A stretch of 64,000 nt of DNA from Marasmius tenuissimus. Taxonomy: Eukaryota > Basidiomycota > Agaricomycetes > Agaricales > Marasmiaceae. The stretch spans positions 918,001 to 982,000 of the forward strand of contig JAQOTA010000048.1 of NCBI GenBank assembly GCA_029532415.1, written 5' to 3'. The notes beneath the pieces are model-generated. The model had not been told where the DNA came from, made no database searches, and saw nothing but the letters and a program-made list of their open reading frames with translations. A program made the position numbers and the translations under genes. Below, piece after piece: positions 1 through 10,390 of the stretch; the first letter of the stretch is position 1, and every line of letters begins with the position of its first letter.

Positions 1-812
1 GAGGAGGAAGAAGAACAAGTCCGGTGTCCCCCAACTCCCCGCCGGTCGGAGGAGGACCTGGATAAGACGAGGAAATCTGTGCAGATCTCGACGAGGGGAA
101 GCAGGCCCGTGTAAAAAATCTGTATCGTTACTACTACTTCGGACATTTTGGATGGACAATTTTGGGTTTGTAGTATGGTTGTATTCATGTTGTACTTAGA
201 TGATGTAGAGCTAAGTATAGGATGTGAACCTTGTGGATCTTATCGTGGCGTTTTGGCATCGGGAAGGAAAGTTGCCGCCTGCGGGGTGCTATGCAATCTC
301 GGCGCTGCGCACAAGGGCGGACCTGTGAAAACGGCGTCGAGTACAATTCAAAAGGTGCTCAATCATTGATTGAAGCAAGATGAACGGTCTAAGCAAAGAC
401 CGAAGACCGGAGGATACTACGCTAAATTAGGTCCATTAGATCCAATAATGTACAATCAGTATATACGACGTAGGGTAAGAGTACGAGTAGATGAATCCTA
501 GGATAGCACGAAGATACAGTAGCGGATTAGGTTTTAGTATGTGGCTGGGTAGGCTGCGAGAGAGAAATTCCCTGATTAGAAACAAGAATGAATGTGTAGG
601 CTGGAGATACAGTCATCGAAGTAGTGGAAGTTAGTATGTAGGTAGTATACCGCGTCATCAAAAGCCGTGTCAAGAAACGAGGGTATCAAGGGTATGGTGA
701 GGAATCCGAAAGAGCGTGAGCGATTGAGAGTCCGTAAACGAGCGACAAAGTCCGAGAAAGGAGTGAAAGTTGTTGTTGTTGTCGATGGGAGGGGGGAAGG
801 GGGGCCTGAGGA
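1..812. other. No gene recognised; 3' flank of DUF7918-A
   Basis: No open frame here resembles a known protein, and no frame shows plausible exons with splice sites. The first hundred bases are purine-rich (gaggaggaag-type), which could be the edge of a gene lying outside the window. The remainder is taken as the 3' flank of the minus-strand DUF7918 gene that ends at 813. Confidence 0.5.
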
Positions 813-2060
813 TTACATGCTTGGCTCTGTCTTGATCCTCTTGCGCGAGGTTTCCCTAGCTTTCTTCCGGGCGAGAATGGCTTGAATCTCGCTCTATTCG
901 TATCAAAGGAAAGATCAGGTGCGCAGAAGAACTTGAGCTTGAAAGCACTGACCTGAAGTTCGCGGAGTTTTGCATCATCAGCCAAATCCGCCTCCTCAGA
1001 CCCACCGGTGATATCCCCGAGCTGCCCCCTTACTTCCTCTTCCTCTTCGTCCTCAAAGCCGCCACTGTCACGAGGGCGCTTGAGTTGAGGTCTCCTACTG
1101 GGACCGGCTTGAGGTTGCGGATACGAGGACGATGAGTATGGAGGAGAAGGAAACATCTGATGCCCGGGCGACAATAGAGGTGCGATCCCGCTAGCTTGTA
1201 AGACGTCTGTGAATCCGTCGGTGAGAACAGGAATGAGAAGCCGCGGCTGAACACTGGAGCTAACGCACCGAGGGGCCGGTATTTGAAGCAGAACATAGCT
1301 ATTGGAACTCCAAAATCGCGAGCGTAAGCTAAAGGTGTTTCGGCGGTTGTCGTCTGCAGGAACCTATTGCAAAACCAACAAAGCCAGTTGAGGCGATTGA
1401 CCGGTGAATAATGAAGGTCTAGACACACCTTGTCTGGTGGCTGATGCATCGCTTTGAGGACTCGTGATAGATCTTCTCCTCCGGTACTGGCTGGGGAAAG
1501 TACACGTCGGTTGGTGTTGGTGTTGTGTTCATGATGATGAGTTGTATGTCACCCAATTCCAGGGACTCGGCCGTTGAGAGGAATGCACTATCATCTAAAG
1601 TGCGATGTTGATCAGATGAGCGTTCGGAGCAAAGGCTTATAGGAGATAGGACGTGCCAGTTGTCTTCACAGACGAAAAAAAGAACCGCTCCAGCGCTGTC
1701 GCGCTCGTCCTGATTCCTTTCATCTGCGCCACGTCCGTCGGGCTCTCCGACAACAAACCACCGCAATGATTCCCATCAATCCGTAACCTTCCAGCTGTTG
1801 GTCCATAAAACATATTACACATCCAGTTCACCTCATATTCCTAGGAGAGAAAGGAGAACGAAAAAACAACCTGCGCTTAGAGCCGAGTCGCAAAGGCGCC
1901 ACTAACGGAGGAGGCAAAGGCGCGCAGTACGTACCTTCCCCGCTTCCGAAGCGATCCAACATGTCACAGTACTGTTCCCTATCGATAAATCCACGCCATA
2001 TTCTTCACAAGGCCGGTCTGCGATACTTATCCAGGCGGAGAAATTATTGACTGTGATCAT
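813..2060 (-). CDS. DUF7918 domain protein, copy A
   Basis: Six exons give 301 aa in one continuous frame: 2060-1935, 1840-1657, 1594-1429, 1363-1269, 1206-953, 893-813. The first exon begins MITVNNFSAWI and contains the CWIASEAGK motif; exon 2 has IDGNHCGG; exon 3 has LGDIQ and HESSKRCISHQTR; exon 4 ends FKYRPL and exon 5 resumes DVLQASGIAP. This succession is the hallmark of the Agaricomycete DUF7918 family, whose function is unknown. After the folded domain comes a Ser/Pro-rich, then strongly acidic linker (DEEEEE), and a basic tail ending RKRIKTEPSM, which looks like a nuclear-localisation signal with a PsiKxE SUMO-type site (IKTE). Intron 2 has a GC donor (GCACGT) with a TTTAG acceptor; the two paralogues use GT at the homologous site. 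Family call is strong; nuclear role is inferred. Confidence 0.85.
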
Positions 2061-2415
2061 GGCGTGGACTTGGGAGAAGAGAGGGAAAAGAGGTAAAGGA
2101 CCCCGGTAAATTAAAACAATTGTGATTTCGGGACCTTTACGCGTAGAGACGCGCTTGTGGTCACCGATGATGCGTACCATACATTCATCAATGTTAGCTC
2201 GCTCTGGTGATGTCCCATTTGGATATACTTACGAGTACAGGGTTGTAGCCTGTAACCCTTGAGCTTACTGGGCAGGTAAGTAAGTAGGTCCACATCCTGA
2301 ACTGAATGCAGTGAACGAAGTGCTTGAGGGTATACATAAGAATCAAGACCGAACGAAGTAAATGCCAGTGAGCCCGAAAATTGGGAGATGACGAGGCACA
2401 AGGTCCCTTTCCCAG
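2061..2415. other. Intergenic spacer between DUF7918-A and DUF7918-B
   Basis: This is the 5' flank of copy A and the 3' flank of copy B, both on the minus strand. No TATA-like box was convincing and no further gene was seen. Confidence 0.5.
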
Positions 2416-3655
2416 TCAGTCGTCCGTAAGATCGATGGTGATACCAATGAAAGGTTCTCTCTTAGGTTCCAACTTCACTTTCTTACGCGAAATGGATGCT
2501 TTCCGTTTCTTTTTAGCTTCGATGGCCGCGATCTTATTCTGTTCGGTGAGAGTGAGCATTGAAAACTCTGGAGCGTCCTAGCTAAGAATTGTGGACTGAC
2601 CCTGAGGTCGCGGAGCTTTGCGTCGTCATCCTCGTCTTCATCGCTCAACTCCAATACGTCCGGTTTGACATCTTCCTCGTCAGAGCCGGGTTGAGGGCGA
2701 GATCGCTTGTTAGTTGAACCACGAGCGGCCGAAGACGAAGGTGAAGGTGAAGGTGAAGGTGAAGGTGACCGTGGTTGCGGTAGGGGGGCGATCCCATTGG
2801 CCTGGAGGATCCCTACAAAGATGAGCAATGTAATCAAGCTGAGGGTGTCGAGGAAATGTTTCGTTGTAGTACACACCGAGTGGTCGATATTTGAAGCACA
2901 GAGCGGCTAGGTGCGGCCCGTAGTCTTGAGCACGAAGAATCGTAGTGTAGGGTGTCGTAGTCGTTTGCTGGAAGCTAGGGAATGTTTCGACTGAGTTGCA
3001 TGTCCTCGATTGTAAGGACGACGAACACATACCGCGTCTGATGACTCGCACATTTCTTTGCTGTTTCATGAAAGGTCTTTTCGGTGGGCTCTACCATTTC
3101 TGCCCCCGTTCCCAGTCCCATAAGCTTCGAGGTTCGAAAAGTGATTTTGATATCCCCTAGGTCTGGGGAATCGGGAGTCGAGACGAACGCGTTGTCGTCT
3201 GTACTCGATATGAAGCGGGTTGGTCAAGTATGTCGTGACGGGCAGGGACTTGAAATCTCACCAGTTGTCTTCACAGATGAGAATGCAAAACGAGAAACAG
3301 TCGTAGGGCTGGTCCTCATACCAGTCAAAACCACGTAGCCTTTCTTTAGATCGCTCGCAGATTGTAAGAGGCTGCCTCCACAGTAATTTCCATCAATGTG
3401 TACTCTGCCGGCTGTCGGTGTCGTTAACCTATTGCACTTGAATTTCACCTCGTATTCCTGAAAAAAAAAAAGCCAGTTTAGACTCTTCGGATGTTTCTAT
3501 GGTTTTGTTTCACCAGACAAAGAACTCACCTTGCCCTCTTCAGATGCTATCCAGCAAGTCACCGTCCTCGTACCCTCCGAGACTTGAACATCATATTCCT
3601 CACAGGTCTTGTCACCGATCGTTATCCAAGCAGAAAAGTCGCCAAAGGTGATCAT
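2416..3655 (-). CDS. DUF7918 domain protein, copy B
   Basis: Six exons, 306 aa, with the same phases as copies A and C: 3655-3530, 3457-3262, 3198-3033, 2974-2877, 2812-2601, 2538-2416. The N-terminus (MITFGDFSAWITIGD) and the CWIASEEGK, IDGNYCGG, LGDIKITF, HETAKKCASHQTR and CFKYRPL motifs place it in DUF7918. The linker contains an (SP)n stretch encoded by a GTGAAG hexamer array, then DEEDVKPD and an acidic DEDEDDD run. The C-terminal exon reads NKIAAIEAKKKRKAS, then SRKKVKLEPKREP, and ends ITIDLTDD. VKLE matches the SUMO attachment consensus and IDLTDD matches a SUMO-interacting motif followed by acidic residues. Function of the family is unknown; a nuclear, SUMO-linked role is my inference. 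A CACTG-ended MITE lies about 145 bp upstream of the ATG. Confidence 0.87.
2737..2768. repeat. GTGAAG hexanucleotide microsatellite inside DUF7918-B
   Basis: About five perfect GTGAAG units on the plus strand. On the coding (minus) strand they give alternating Ser-Pro codons in the linker of DUF7918-B. The unit is six bases long, so copy-number change keeps the frame. Confidence 0.9.
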
Positions 3656-3799
3656 GATACCGGTTCAAGAAACGATTCCTGCCAGTGCCTCAGCGGATCG
3701 CGGTCACGCAAGGAAAGCGTGGGCGTATGTATTACTAAGCGAGGACGCGTCCCAGCGTCCCAAGCGCGTGAGCTGCGCTTTTACCAAGCTTTTACCACA

Positions 3800-4021
3800 C
3801 ACTGCAGGCAAAGTGGGCTCTTGTCACCATGAACCGAGGTAAACTCTGTTTACGCTCGGTTTCCACCAAGTTCACCGCAAGTTGTCCATGCCTTCGCCTC
3901 ATGCAGGAGAAAGTCACGTGAAGTAGGACATACAGCCAATTCGTGGTAAACTTGGCGGAAACCGAGCGTAAACAGAGTTGAACTCGGTTCACAGCGATAC
4001 GATCCCGCATTGCCTGCAGTG
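3800..4021. mobile_element. CACTA-type MITE, 222 bp
   Basis: The two ends are inverted repeats of about 85 bp (3800-3884 and 3937-4021) that start CACTGCAGGCAA and end TTGCCTGCAGTG. They share a long near-identical core, CTCTGTTTACGCTCGGTTTC, in opposite orientation. The element is flanked by ACA on both sides (3797-3799 and 4022-4024). CACTR termini with a 3-bp target duplication are the signature of the CACTA/EnSpm superfamily. It is too short to code for anything and lies in the 5' region of DUF7918-B; sequence on either side resembles the region upstream of DUF7918-C, which has no such insert. Confidence 0.8.
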
Positions 4022-4377
4022 ACAGGCTTCCACCGTCCTTGCTCTTTCATGATGGAATACAGCTCCCGCTTGATTCCTGCTTGGACTTTATTTTTGAGAA
4101 CTAAGCTGAGTGACAAATGTCAATATATTCGTATGCCACTGACATCGTCTACTGGTCTGTATCGCTCCGTCGGACTACTTCCAGCGATAAGTTCAATCGA
4201 AAGTACAATGGTTCGAACTATGAAGCCGAAGCTATTACCACTATCATTACACGAGCCTCTTTGGAACTTTACAGTGTAATTTACAGATAAGTACAGAAAC
4301 GAATAGGATCATACACGAGTATACTGTATGAACGGTTGACGCAGCGTCGCAGACTATGGAGTAAAAGTGATCTCAAT
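4022..4377. other. Intergenic, no gene seen
   Basis: The first part (about 4025-4060) resembles the region upstream of DUF7918-C and so belongs to the old DUF7918-B promoter area; the rest is the 3' flank of the P450 gene that stops at 4378. No conserved reading frame was found. Confidence 0.5.
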
Positions 4378-6674
4378 TCAATTTGTGGGCCGCTCTTTCC
4401 TCGGGATGAACCGACACTTGAATGGTTTAGGGAAGCTGGGAAAAAATGACTCGTCAACGCCGATTCACACTTGAAGGGGCGATCATACCATGCAAGTCCA
4501 TAGTCCCATTCGGCTTTGGGCGTAATTTCCTTTCCCTCGTCGAGAGGCTTGGCCAGAGTAAAGGTAGCAAGCATGTGTGTGACGACGAGAAAGAGAGTGT
4601 TCATCGCAAAGTATCTCCCGGGGCAAATCCTGTCGCATCACGCGTTACGAAAACGAAGACTTGGGCTATTGCATCAAGCACCTACCTCCTCCCAAAGCCA
4701 AATATGAACATTTCTGGATCTGGAGGGAGTTCTTTCCCGTCTTGCTTCAAGAAGCGTTCCGGCTCAAAATCCATGACATTGGGACCGTAAACAGTCTCGT
4801 CATGTAAAACTCCCCTGTCAGCGAGTCGAATCAGGCGCTAGGCTTGAAAGATAGATGAGCCGAAAGCTACCCACCATACATTAGAAACTATGGTGGCACC
4901 TAAATGTCGGTTCAGTGTGAGGCTATCAAGTGATACGGCTCTGCGACTCACCTGCAGGGATCAACCGTCCATCGTATGTATCATCATTCGCGGCACGGTG
5001 TGCGATAGCTACCAGCGCCAGCGTCGTTCAATGCATTTCATACACTAAGTTACCGCTTACCAAAGGGAAGAATAGGATTCCATCGCAAAGTCTCTGCAAT
5101 GACGGCACTCACAAAGGGAAGTCGATCACGATCGTGAAAGTCCGGAAGTTGCGATAAACCAAACACTTCGTCAATCTCTGCTTGGGCTCGGGCTTGCGCT
5201 TTGGGTTGAGCACCATAGCCAAAATAAATGTCAGGATGGCTGCAGGTGTCTGTCGGATGTCATTGCTACTTCAGCTCGAAACACCGCTTATCCGGTTTAG
5301 AATCACGTACAGTCTCAGCAGCCCCTACCCGTCGAATCAGGTATTAGTATGCTTTCAGAAATACCAGAGAGATAATGACCGATGTAGGCTATTGCCGCGC
5401 TGTTCTTGATTACTCCTTCCAAGAATGAGCCATCGCCCGCGCTGACAGACAATCGTTCCAAGCTCTTCGTGGAGAACGAAATTGGAGCGGTCCCGTTTTC
5501 CTGGAGATTCAAGTGAGTAATGACTGGACTTGATAAGCACTGACATGCGCACGATAGAGTCCTTTAGCCAGTCCCAAGGAGTTTCCACTAAGTCTCTGGA
5601 GTATCCGGCCCATATCTTGGCCTTCCTTTTGAATCCGGCACCAGGGAGCCAACCTCAGAGAAGGCGAATCTAAGTAAGATGTAAAGTAGAGCTTTGTATG
5701 AACTTACTGGGTAAATTTTTCAGAAGGGGAAAATAATCGACCCAGAATGTGCCGTGGTTGCCGGCCTCCGCTATGGACTTGCCGGCCCTTTCCACCACCT
5801 CGATGAACGGATCGTCTCTTCTCTTTAACGAATACCCGTAAGCGATCTGAAGAACCGCGGAGTCCGAAGCACTGCGCCCACGCTGGAATGTGAGTCACAC
5901 AACTTGTCGTGAGAATATCAAGAAAGGACGTCCTACAATCGAACGTGCTTGAAGAAGTCCTCGGGCGATTCCGCAAGCTTGTTCATCAAGTCGGCAGTTG
6001 CGGCTCGCTGTATAGGATAGTACTCTGGGACGGCACGAGGCTGGAAGTATTGGTGGAACGTTCTTCGGTGAATCCTACTCGACTATCGGGTCCAAAATAA
6101 GCGAGTAAGATTGAAAGCCAGTACTCACCGCCACCAATCTGAGTGTCTCATCACTTGCGACGAGTGTCAGCGAGCTACAAGAGATGCATAATGAGGAACA
6201 ACGTGCAAGAAGTGGCCCAGTTCCAACTACACGGATTGGCGCTATCATCAGCCTGGTTGTGATGGCTTACAAAAATCGAGGTCGTACTCCATAAGATCCA
6301 TAACCATTGGCATGTCTGTTAGGGTGGTGTTGTAAGTCAGCTTGTGTCCTGAAGCTGGTTCATCATACGAAATAATGAGTACCTGGCCGGTCTGAGTAAT
6401 TGTAGGATCTCTTGTCAAGGAGTTTGAACATTGATTCGCTCGAATTCAGGACGATGGTGTGATGACCAAAAATGGAGAAGTGAAAGACGTCGCCATAGAT
6501 TTTGGACCAGTTAAAGTAGGTGACCGGAGGAAGGTCCTTGCAGTTGGCAAGGTGGAACAATGGCCCTACAATGGGTAAACCCCTGGGTCCAGGTGGTAGA
6601 GGTGGATGCCTTTTCTGGCGTCGCAGAAGAAAGATAAACAATGCTACTAAAAAGATGATAGTGAGGGGATGCAT
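4378..6674 (-). pseudogene. Cytochrome P450 (copy 1 of tandem pair) with a one-base deletion
   Basis: About 14 exons can be followed. They encode an N-terminal membrane anchor (MHPLTIIFLVALFIFLL), the PPGPRGLP hinge, RHSDWWR of helix C, an I-helix GAAET in place of the usual AGxDT, K-helix ETLR, FEPERF, and the heme loop FGFGRRICPGR, ending FKCRFIPRKERPTN. All splice joins agree with those of the intact neighbour at 7543-9875. The exception is the exon encoding MVLNP...RAQAEID. There, at about 5197-5202, one base is missing relative to copy 2 (ggcttgcgctttggg against ggcttgcacgtctggg), which shifts the frame between MVLNP and AQARAQAEID. No small intron can repair it. It is either a very young pseudogene or an assembly error, because every other motif is intact. 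A working enzyme would be an ER-bound class II monooxygenase. Confidence 0.8.
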
Positions 6675-7542
6675 GGGCTCGTTATCACATCCGAAGACAT
6701 ACAAGTCGTCTTTTTGAACTTCTTGAGCCGGATTTTGCCGCGGATACGTCAATATTGGATGTACGTGCGCACATGTCCCAGAACATGAGAACTGTAGGCT
6801 CGCAATCGGGTTGGTACTCACAGCCGCACTCTGATAAGATTCATAAGAAGCACAGGCTCTGAATCTTCAAGCGTCTCCATCCAATCCCCATGGTCTGCTG
6901 TCGCGGGAGAGATATACGTCTACAATGAAATTTCCATTTTAGAGTAGGGGTTCCGGTGAGGCTTTGACAACCTCATTTGTTCCCAGACTGACGCCACCGT
7001 CGGAGTATAGTTGAGTGGACGATAAAGAGCTCGGAAGAGTCTAAGATTGGGTTTGCGAGACCGCTACGGAAGAGTACGTGAGCCTCGGGGTAATATGCTA
7101 AGGGCAGGAAGATGTACTCATAGCCCTCTCGAGTATTGGTGATGGATGAACGCTGAGAACTCATCAATCACGGGCTACATCTCCATGGCTGATAATCCGA
7201 GAGCAGTGAGAAAGGCGACTGGGAAGCAAACCTTATTTGTAGCTAGCGATCAATATTCGTGAGCTTTAGCCCCCAATACTCGGCCAAAGCGTAAGGTGAG
7301 AAAACTCCCAGTGTAAACGCCACTGAAATCATCCTTGCTTATTTTATCCGACTTCCTCTAGCGTTAAGTCATAGACTTGGCAGGGAAAGAAGGCGAAGGA
7401 GTGGCGTGGGAAGTACGAACTTTGCCTGAAGTCTCCCGGCGGCTGGTTGGAACCTTACAGATAAGTGCCATATTGAGTAGAGCCCTACATGTACGAGTGG
7501 TCTCTCAGGAATATGCTGCAAAGTAGAGATAGTAATTCTGAT
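6675..7542. other. P450 copy 1 upstream region and P450 copy 2 3' flank
   Basis: Part of this stretch (around 6975-7010, ttgttcccagactg...) resembles sequence upstream of the second P450 (around 10190-10215), so the duplication took some promoter DNA with it. Short open frames here have no recognisable similarity and I see no other gene. Confidence 0.5.
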
Positions 7543-9875
7543 TCAATCTAAGGAATGCTCCTCCCTCGGGATGAACCGACATCTGAATGGTTTGGGAAAG
7601 CTGAAAAAACGAGTCAGCACCAACTCGAGTTCTCGGAGGCGGCCATACCATACAACTCCAAACTCCCATTCGGCTTTGGGTGTGACTTCCTTTCCTTCGT
7701 CGTCGAGAGGCTTTTTAATAGTGAAAGTCGCAAGCATGTGGGTGACAACAAGAAAGACCGTGTTCATCCCAAAGTACCTCCCCGGGCAAATCCTGTCGTA
7801 TCACGAATTGGTCAAGGTAAGACTCGTGCTGTTGTTTCTGATACCTACCTCCTACCAAAGCCAAATACAAATAGCTCTGGGTTCGGGGGAACTTCTTTCC
7901 CATCTCGCTTCAAAAAACGTTCCGGATTAAAATCCTTGACGTTGGGCCCGTAAACGCTCTCATCCTGCAAAACGGCCCTGTCGTTACAATGAATCAATCA
8001 CGGGATGACCAACATCAATCATGATGGGGCGGTGGTCACTGACCATATGTTGGGCACAATGGTGGTACCTATTCAATATTGGGTCAGTTTGAGTATCATA
8101 ACATCAACTGCATAGTTGTCAATACCTGCGGGAATGAACCAGCCGTTATACGTATCGTCATTCAATGCGCGGTGGGAGACAACTATCACAGAAATGTGGG
8201 TCAGAAGCCAAAAACGACCATTTGTCTCCCAACTCCTACCAAGTGGCAAGACTGGGCTCCATCGAAGGGTCTCTGCGATGACAGCCTTCACGAACGGGAG
8301 GTTATCCCGATCCTGAACATCGGGCAGTCTCTCGGGACCTATTACATTGTCGATCTCGGCTTGTGCGCGGGCTTGCACGTCTGGGTTGAGCACCATTGCG
8401 AGAATGAATGTTAGGATAGCGCAAGGACTCTGTCAGAAGCGAAGGACACTTCAGTATGAGTACGCTAGTTCGAGTTGCAAGAACGAACCGTCTCGGCAGC
8501 TCCTACTCATCAAAGCAGAGATTAGGGTGATCTTTCGTTACTGGAAGAATAATCACCTATGTAAGCTGTTGCAGCAATGTTCTTGACAACGCCTTCCATA
8601 AAGGAACCGTCGCCCGCACTGAGAGACCATCGTTCTAAGCCCTGGGTGGAGAGCGAAGATGGGGTGGACGCGTTGTTCTAGAAATTGTAATGAGTGGGTG
8701 TCATAATTTGCATTTTCTGGATGGCATGCGCACGATAGAGGCCGTCAGCCACTCCCACGGGGATTCCACGAAATCTCGGGAATATCCAGCCCACGTCTTG
8801 GCCTTTCTCTTAAATCCGGCGCCGGGCAGCCATGCTAGCCGAAGAACGTTAGAGCTGAGGTACTGATCGGTCGCGATACAATGAATTGGATGTGTTTACC
8901 GGGTACGTATCTCAGAAGAGGGAAGTAATCAACCCAAAATGTTCCATGGTTTCCCGCATCGTCTATGGATTTGCCGGCCTTTTCTACCAGCGCCATGTAA
9001 GGATCGTCCGTTTGCTTCAATTCATAGCCGTATGCAATTCTGAGAATCGCCGAATCGGATGCGCTAAGCCCATGAAGTGTAAGTAGGATGGACGAATAAA
9101 CGGCAGAAAGCGAGGACCCACAACTTTACATATTTGAAGAAGTTATCAGGTGACTTCATCAAGTTCCTCATCAACTCGGAGGTTGCGGTTTGCTGGATGG
9201 GTAAGAACTCCGGCACCATACGAGGTCGGAAGTATTGGTGAAACAATCGTCGATGTAACCTAACCCATGCGTCGAGTCGATGGATGAAAAGGACGTTAGG
9301 ACGAATTTGGATGAGCTGTGAAACCCTTACCGCCACCAGTCTGAGTATCTGGCCACTAATTATACGAGGGTTTTCAAACGGCAACATGTTGCAAAGACAA
9401 GAAGTAAATTCACATGTAAAGTTCCAATTCCATCTGGTGGTATCATCAGTCGAATCGCAGCGGGAACATATTAGCGAACTTCCCGTACCCCATGAGACCC
9501 ACGGTCATCGGCATGTCTATCGAAAAATGGTCGGGACTCAGATAGAGTGTTTTGTTGTCAGTGTTCTCAGAAAGAACACTCACCCGGCCGATCCGAGTAA
9601 TTTGAAGATCTCTTGTCGAGAAGCTCCAACATCGCTTCACTCGAATTGAGGACAACAGTGTGATGACCGAAAGTGGAGAAGTGAAAGACGTCGCCATAGA
9701 TCTTGGACCAATTGACGTAGGTCACGGGAGGATAATCCTTGCAGTTAGCAAGGTGGAACAGTGGCCCTACAATGGGCAAGCCCCTTGGTCCTGGCGGCAG
9801 AGACGGGTGTCTCTTGAACTGTCGCAGAAGAATGACGAGTAGCAGTGCAGAGAAGGTGAGTATGAGGGGATCCAT
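7543..9875 (-). CDS. Cytochrome P450 (copy 2 of tandem pair), intact
   Basis: About 14 exons can be read through in frame. Exon 1 starts MDPLILTFSALLLVILL (membrane anchor), followed by PPGPRGLPIVG and SDRP. Small exons then give DMPMTVGLMG, WNWNF and LARYSDWWR. Later exons carry ASDSAILRIAYGYELK, WLPGAGFKRKAK, I-helix GAAET, ETLRW of the ExxR motif, FNPERF and FGFGRRICPGRYF. The last exon gives FPKPFRCRFIPREEHSLD. It is a microsomal, reductase-dependent monooxygenase with unknown substrate; the P450 family number cannot be assigned without a search. The gene is a close tandem duplicate of 4378-6674 with the same intron positions. The I-helix has E where most P450s have D in (A/G)Gx(D/E)T, so both copies share this variant. 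Confidence 0.85.
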
Positions 9876-10390
9876 GGTCCTGTTATCACGTTCAAAGCAT
9901 AGCAGTCATCTTCTTATACTCTGAACCGGATCTCACTGTGGATATGTTGATGCCATTCGATGTTCACGAGCAGCCCACGGCATGAGAATAAAAGGCCCTC
10001 AATCAGGCTGGAGATAAAGAATACTGCATGCGTGATAAGAACATGGACTTTGGTTATCCAAGTCCCTCCTTCTGATTGCCATCGAAACCTACCATTTGCC
10101 TGCCTTTGACGTGGAGAAGTAGGTGTCCTGTGTGAAGCTGGAGTTTCATTGGATAACGAGTGTTCTGCTGTGGCTGCGGCGATCTCATTCGTTCCCAGAC
10201 TAGGGCCGCCATATGATGGAACATCTGTTCGGAAGACTTAGTTTGCTAAGTTGCAATCGAAGAGCCTGTAAATGCCGACACAATACGATAAGAAGTAGGT
10301 ACATTGAAAGGACGAACAGAGTAAGCACCAAGCACAAGAACATAGAGGTGACAAGTTAGGTCCCTTTCAGTCAGTCATCTGCAACATCAG
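9876..10390. other. Upstream region of P450 copy 2
   Basis: Non-coding spacer between the P450 start and the stop of DUF7918-C. A TATA-like GTATAAGAA (minus strand, about 9912-9919) lies some 40 bp before the P450 ATG. No additional gene was seen. Confidence 0.5.

Noticed and set aside
4281..4377. Extension of the P450-1 reading frame past the FKCRF ending
   Set aside because: Splicing at GTATGATCG with a TTTTTTCCCAG acceptor gives the conserved ending FPKPFKCRFIP, as in P450-2; the read-through has no similarity.
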